DNA of 64,000 nucleotides from Odoribacter laneus YIT 12061 (GTDB lineage: Bacteria > Bacteroidota > Bacteroidia > Bacteroidales > Marinifilaceae): NCBI RefSeq assembly GCF_000243215.1, contig NZ_JH594596.1:457872-521871 (forward strand), in the 5' to 3' direction. Positions 63,153 through 64,000 of the stretch are shown one piece after another (position 1 is the stretch's first letter; the number at the start of each line of letters is the position of its first letter). The translations under genes and the position numbers were made by a program. The notes beneath the pieces are model-generated. The model did not search any database. It saw only the letters and a list, made by a program, of their open reading frames with translations, and had not been told where the DNA came from.

Positions 63153-63749
63153 TTATGTATATAACAAATGAATGAGGTATACGGCGACAATATCTCCCAG
63201 AATGACCGATAGGGTATAAGCGATACCGAGACGTGTACTTTTAAGGTTACAGGAAATTTTCAGCGCTTTGAACATCCAGATTAAAGTCCAGATCAGAAAT
63301 AAAAGAGAGATGAGAAGGAGAAGTAGACCGCTGATGGTTGCTGACTGAGAAAACCATTCCGGGGTAAGGTCGGAAGGTTGAATGTGTATTATATGCTGTA
63401 CGGCAGGAAAAAATCCGAAAATACCGATACCCAGGAGCGGAAGCTGAGCAAAGGCTGTCGTCCCCCAGACATCAATTATTCTTATTTTTGAACGGGAAAG
63501 CAGTCGTCCCCAAAGGTAAAAAAGGAAAGCTGGTATAAGCCAGATAATCAGATGCTCTGCAAAAATGACCCCGAAAGCATCTGTGGGAGCCGGACCGATG
63601 TGAAGTAAACCTTGAAAATGCAGATCTGTCAGCCAGCAGAAAAGAGAATTCAGACAAATTCCTGCCAATCCAATTCCAAGAGCTGCAGCTCCTGCAATCC
63701 GTAAAAAAGGATTTTGTAATTTTTTCCAAAAAGTAAGTTGTTTTTCCAT
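63153..63749 (-). CDS. YIP1-like integral membrane protein
   Basis: A 198-residue protein with five hydrophobic helices and a short cytoplasmic N-terminus (MEKQLTFWKKLQNPFLRI). The arrangement, with conserved FAEHLIIWLIPAFLFYLWGRLL and FAQLPLLGIGIF segments, is compatible with the YIP1 family of multi-pass proteins, whose bacterial function is unknown. It starts 10 nt after the DUF2089 gene stop. That tight link recurs in related genomes in my recollection, suggesting that the regulator controls it. Confidence 0.7.
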   Translation of the reverse strand: MEKQLTFWKKLQNPFLRIAGAAALGIGLAGICLNSLFCWLTDLHFQGLLHIGPAPTDAFGVIFAEHLIIWLIPAFLFYLWGRLLSRSKIRIIDVWGTTAFAQLPLLGIGIFGFFPAVQHIIHIQPSDLTPEWFSQSATISGLLLLLISLLFLIWTLIWMFKALKISCNLKSTRLGIAYTLSVILGDIVAVYLIHLLYT

Positions 63750-63759
63750 AAGAGAGAAT

Positions 63760-64000
63760 TTAGGCTAGTTTTTCAATCAAGTCGTCTAGTAAATTGCGTA
63801 CTGTAGGATAACTTAGGTTTAGGGTCTTAGCCATTTCTTTAAGACTTCCGCCTGCCTTTATGAAATCAATCACGAAATTTTGTTCTTTCTCTGATAAACG
63901 GCTTAAGGGGGGAAGCAGGAAAGAGCCGCATACTTCTGTATCACATTGTTCACAATAGAGCTTACTTACTTTTAAAGGGGCATTACATCCCGGACACTGT
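63760..64000 (-). CDS. DUF2089-like zinc-ribbon regulator, 5' end cut by window edge
   Basis: The last 80 codons of a minus-strand gene run off the right edge. The visible part begins with a zinc-ribbon (CPGCNAPLKV, then YCEQCD) and continues with a helix-turn-helix (FVIDFIKAGGSLKEMAKTL, then SYPTVRNLLDDL), ending in IEKLA. This is the architecture of DUF2089-type regulators. The start codon is outside the window, probably only a few codons away. It lies 10 nt upstream of the YIP1-like gene. Confidence 0.85.
   Translation of the reverse strand, partial: QCPGCNAPLKVSKLYCEQCDTEVCGSFLLPPLSRLSEKEQNFVIDFIKAGGSLKEMAKTLNLSYPTVRNLLDDLIEKLA

Noticed and set aside
1-64000. CRISPR arrays, tRNA or rRNA genes, insertion sequences
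   Set aside because: No regularly spaced repeats, no cloverleaf-like or rRNA-like sequence, and no transposase or terminal repeats were recognised on reading both strands.

Overview
The window comes from a chromosome of a Bacteroidota, most likely a gut Bacteroidales. Supporting this are promoters with the TAnnTTTG -7 element (one with a perfect TTTG-19 bp-TATCTTTG layout), lipoproteins with Bacteroidota-type lipoboxes, a PCMD-domain protein, the DUF1599 / DoxX-like / tpiA gene order, Ser-type sulfatases and a two-gene Rhs locus. Base composition is moderate. The family could be Odoribacteraceae, but that is a guess. No rRNA, tRNA, CRISPR array or complete insertion sequence was found.

Layout. 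1-12,060: housekeeping and envelope genes (1-Cys peroxiredoxin, MarC-family membrane protein, M20 amidohydrolase, YjbR-like protein, M13 zinc peptidase lipoprotein, MATE transporter, OmpA-family porin, PCMD protein, DAACS symporter, a small basic protein, cupin). 12,257-18,419: a TetR-controlled tripartite RND efflux operon. 18,590-20,773: a patatin-BamA-like outer membrane phospholipase. 21,470-31,327: a twelve-gene operon that reads as a near-complete type II secretion / type IV filament machine: major pseudopilin, minimal prepilin peptidase, GspE ATPase, secretin, GspL-, GspM- and GspC-like inner-membrane parts, an extra lipoprotein, three minor pseudopilins and GspF. 31,443-38,830: two secreted Rhs proteins, the second carrying a variable C-terminal toxin-like tip, then a probable immunity gene. 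38,831-41,242: an AT-rich accessory tail with an orphan HTH protein and two paralogous membrane-anchored immunity-like genes. 41,243-56,829: core genes (tpiA, folP, trmH-like, miaB, FadL-like porin, proS, pepT, mutY, fused trehalose synthase/phosphatase). 56,852-64,000: GH15 hydrolase, two sulfatases, a secreted alpha/beta hydrolase, a YIP1-like membrane protein and a DUF2089 regulator cut by the window edge.

The most interesting unit is 21.4-41 kb. Type II-like machines are uncommon in Bacteroidales, which normally export through T9SS and SusCD/TonB-linked routes. Here a compact machine, with all four pseudopilins carrying the same unusual Lys-Ala processing site, lies directly upstream of a split Rhs toxin pair whose two halves each carry a Sec signal peptide. 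The sequence suggests, but does not prove, that the machine exports the Rhs toxin or another polymorphic toxin.
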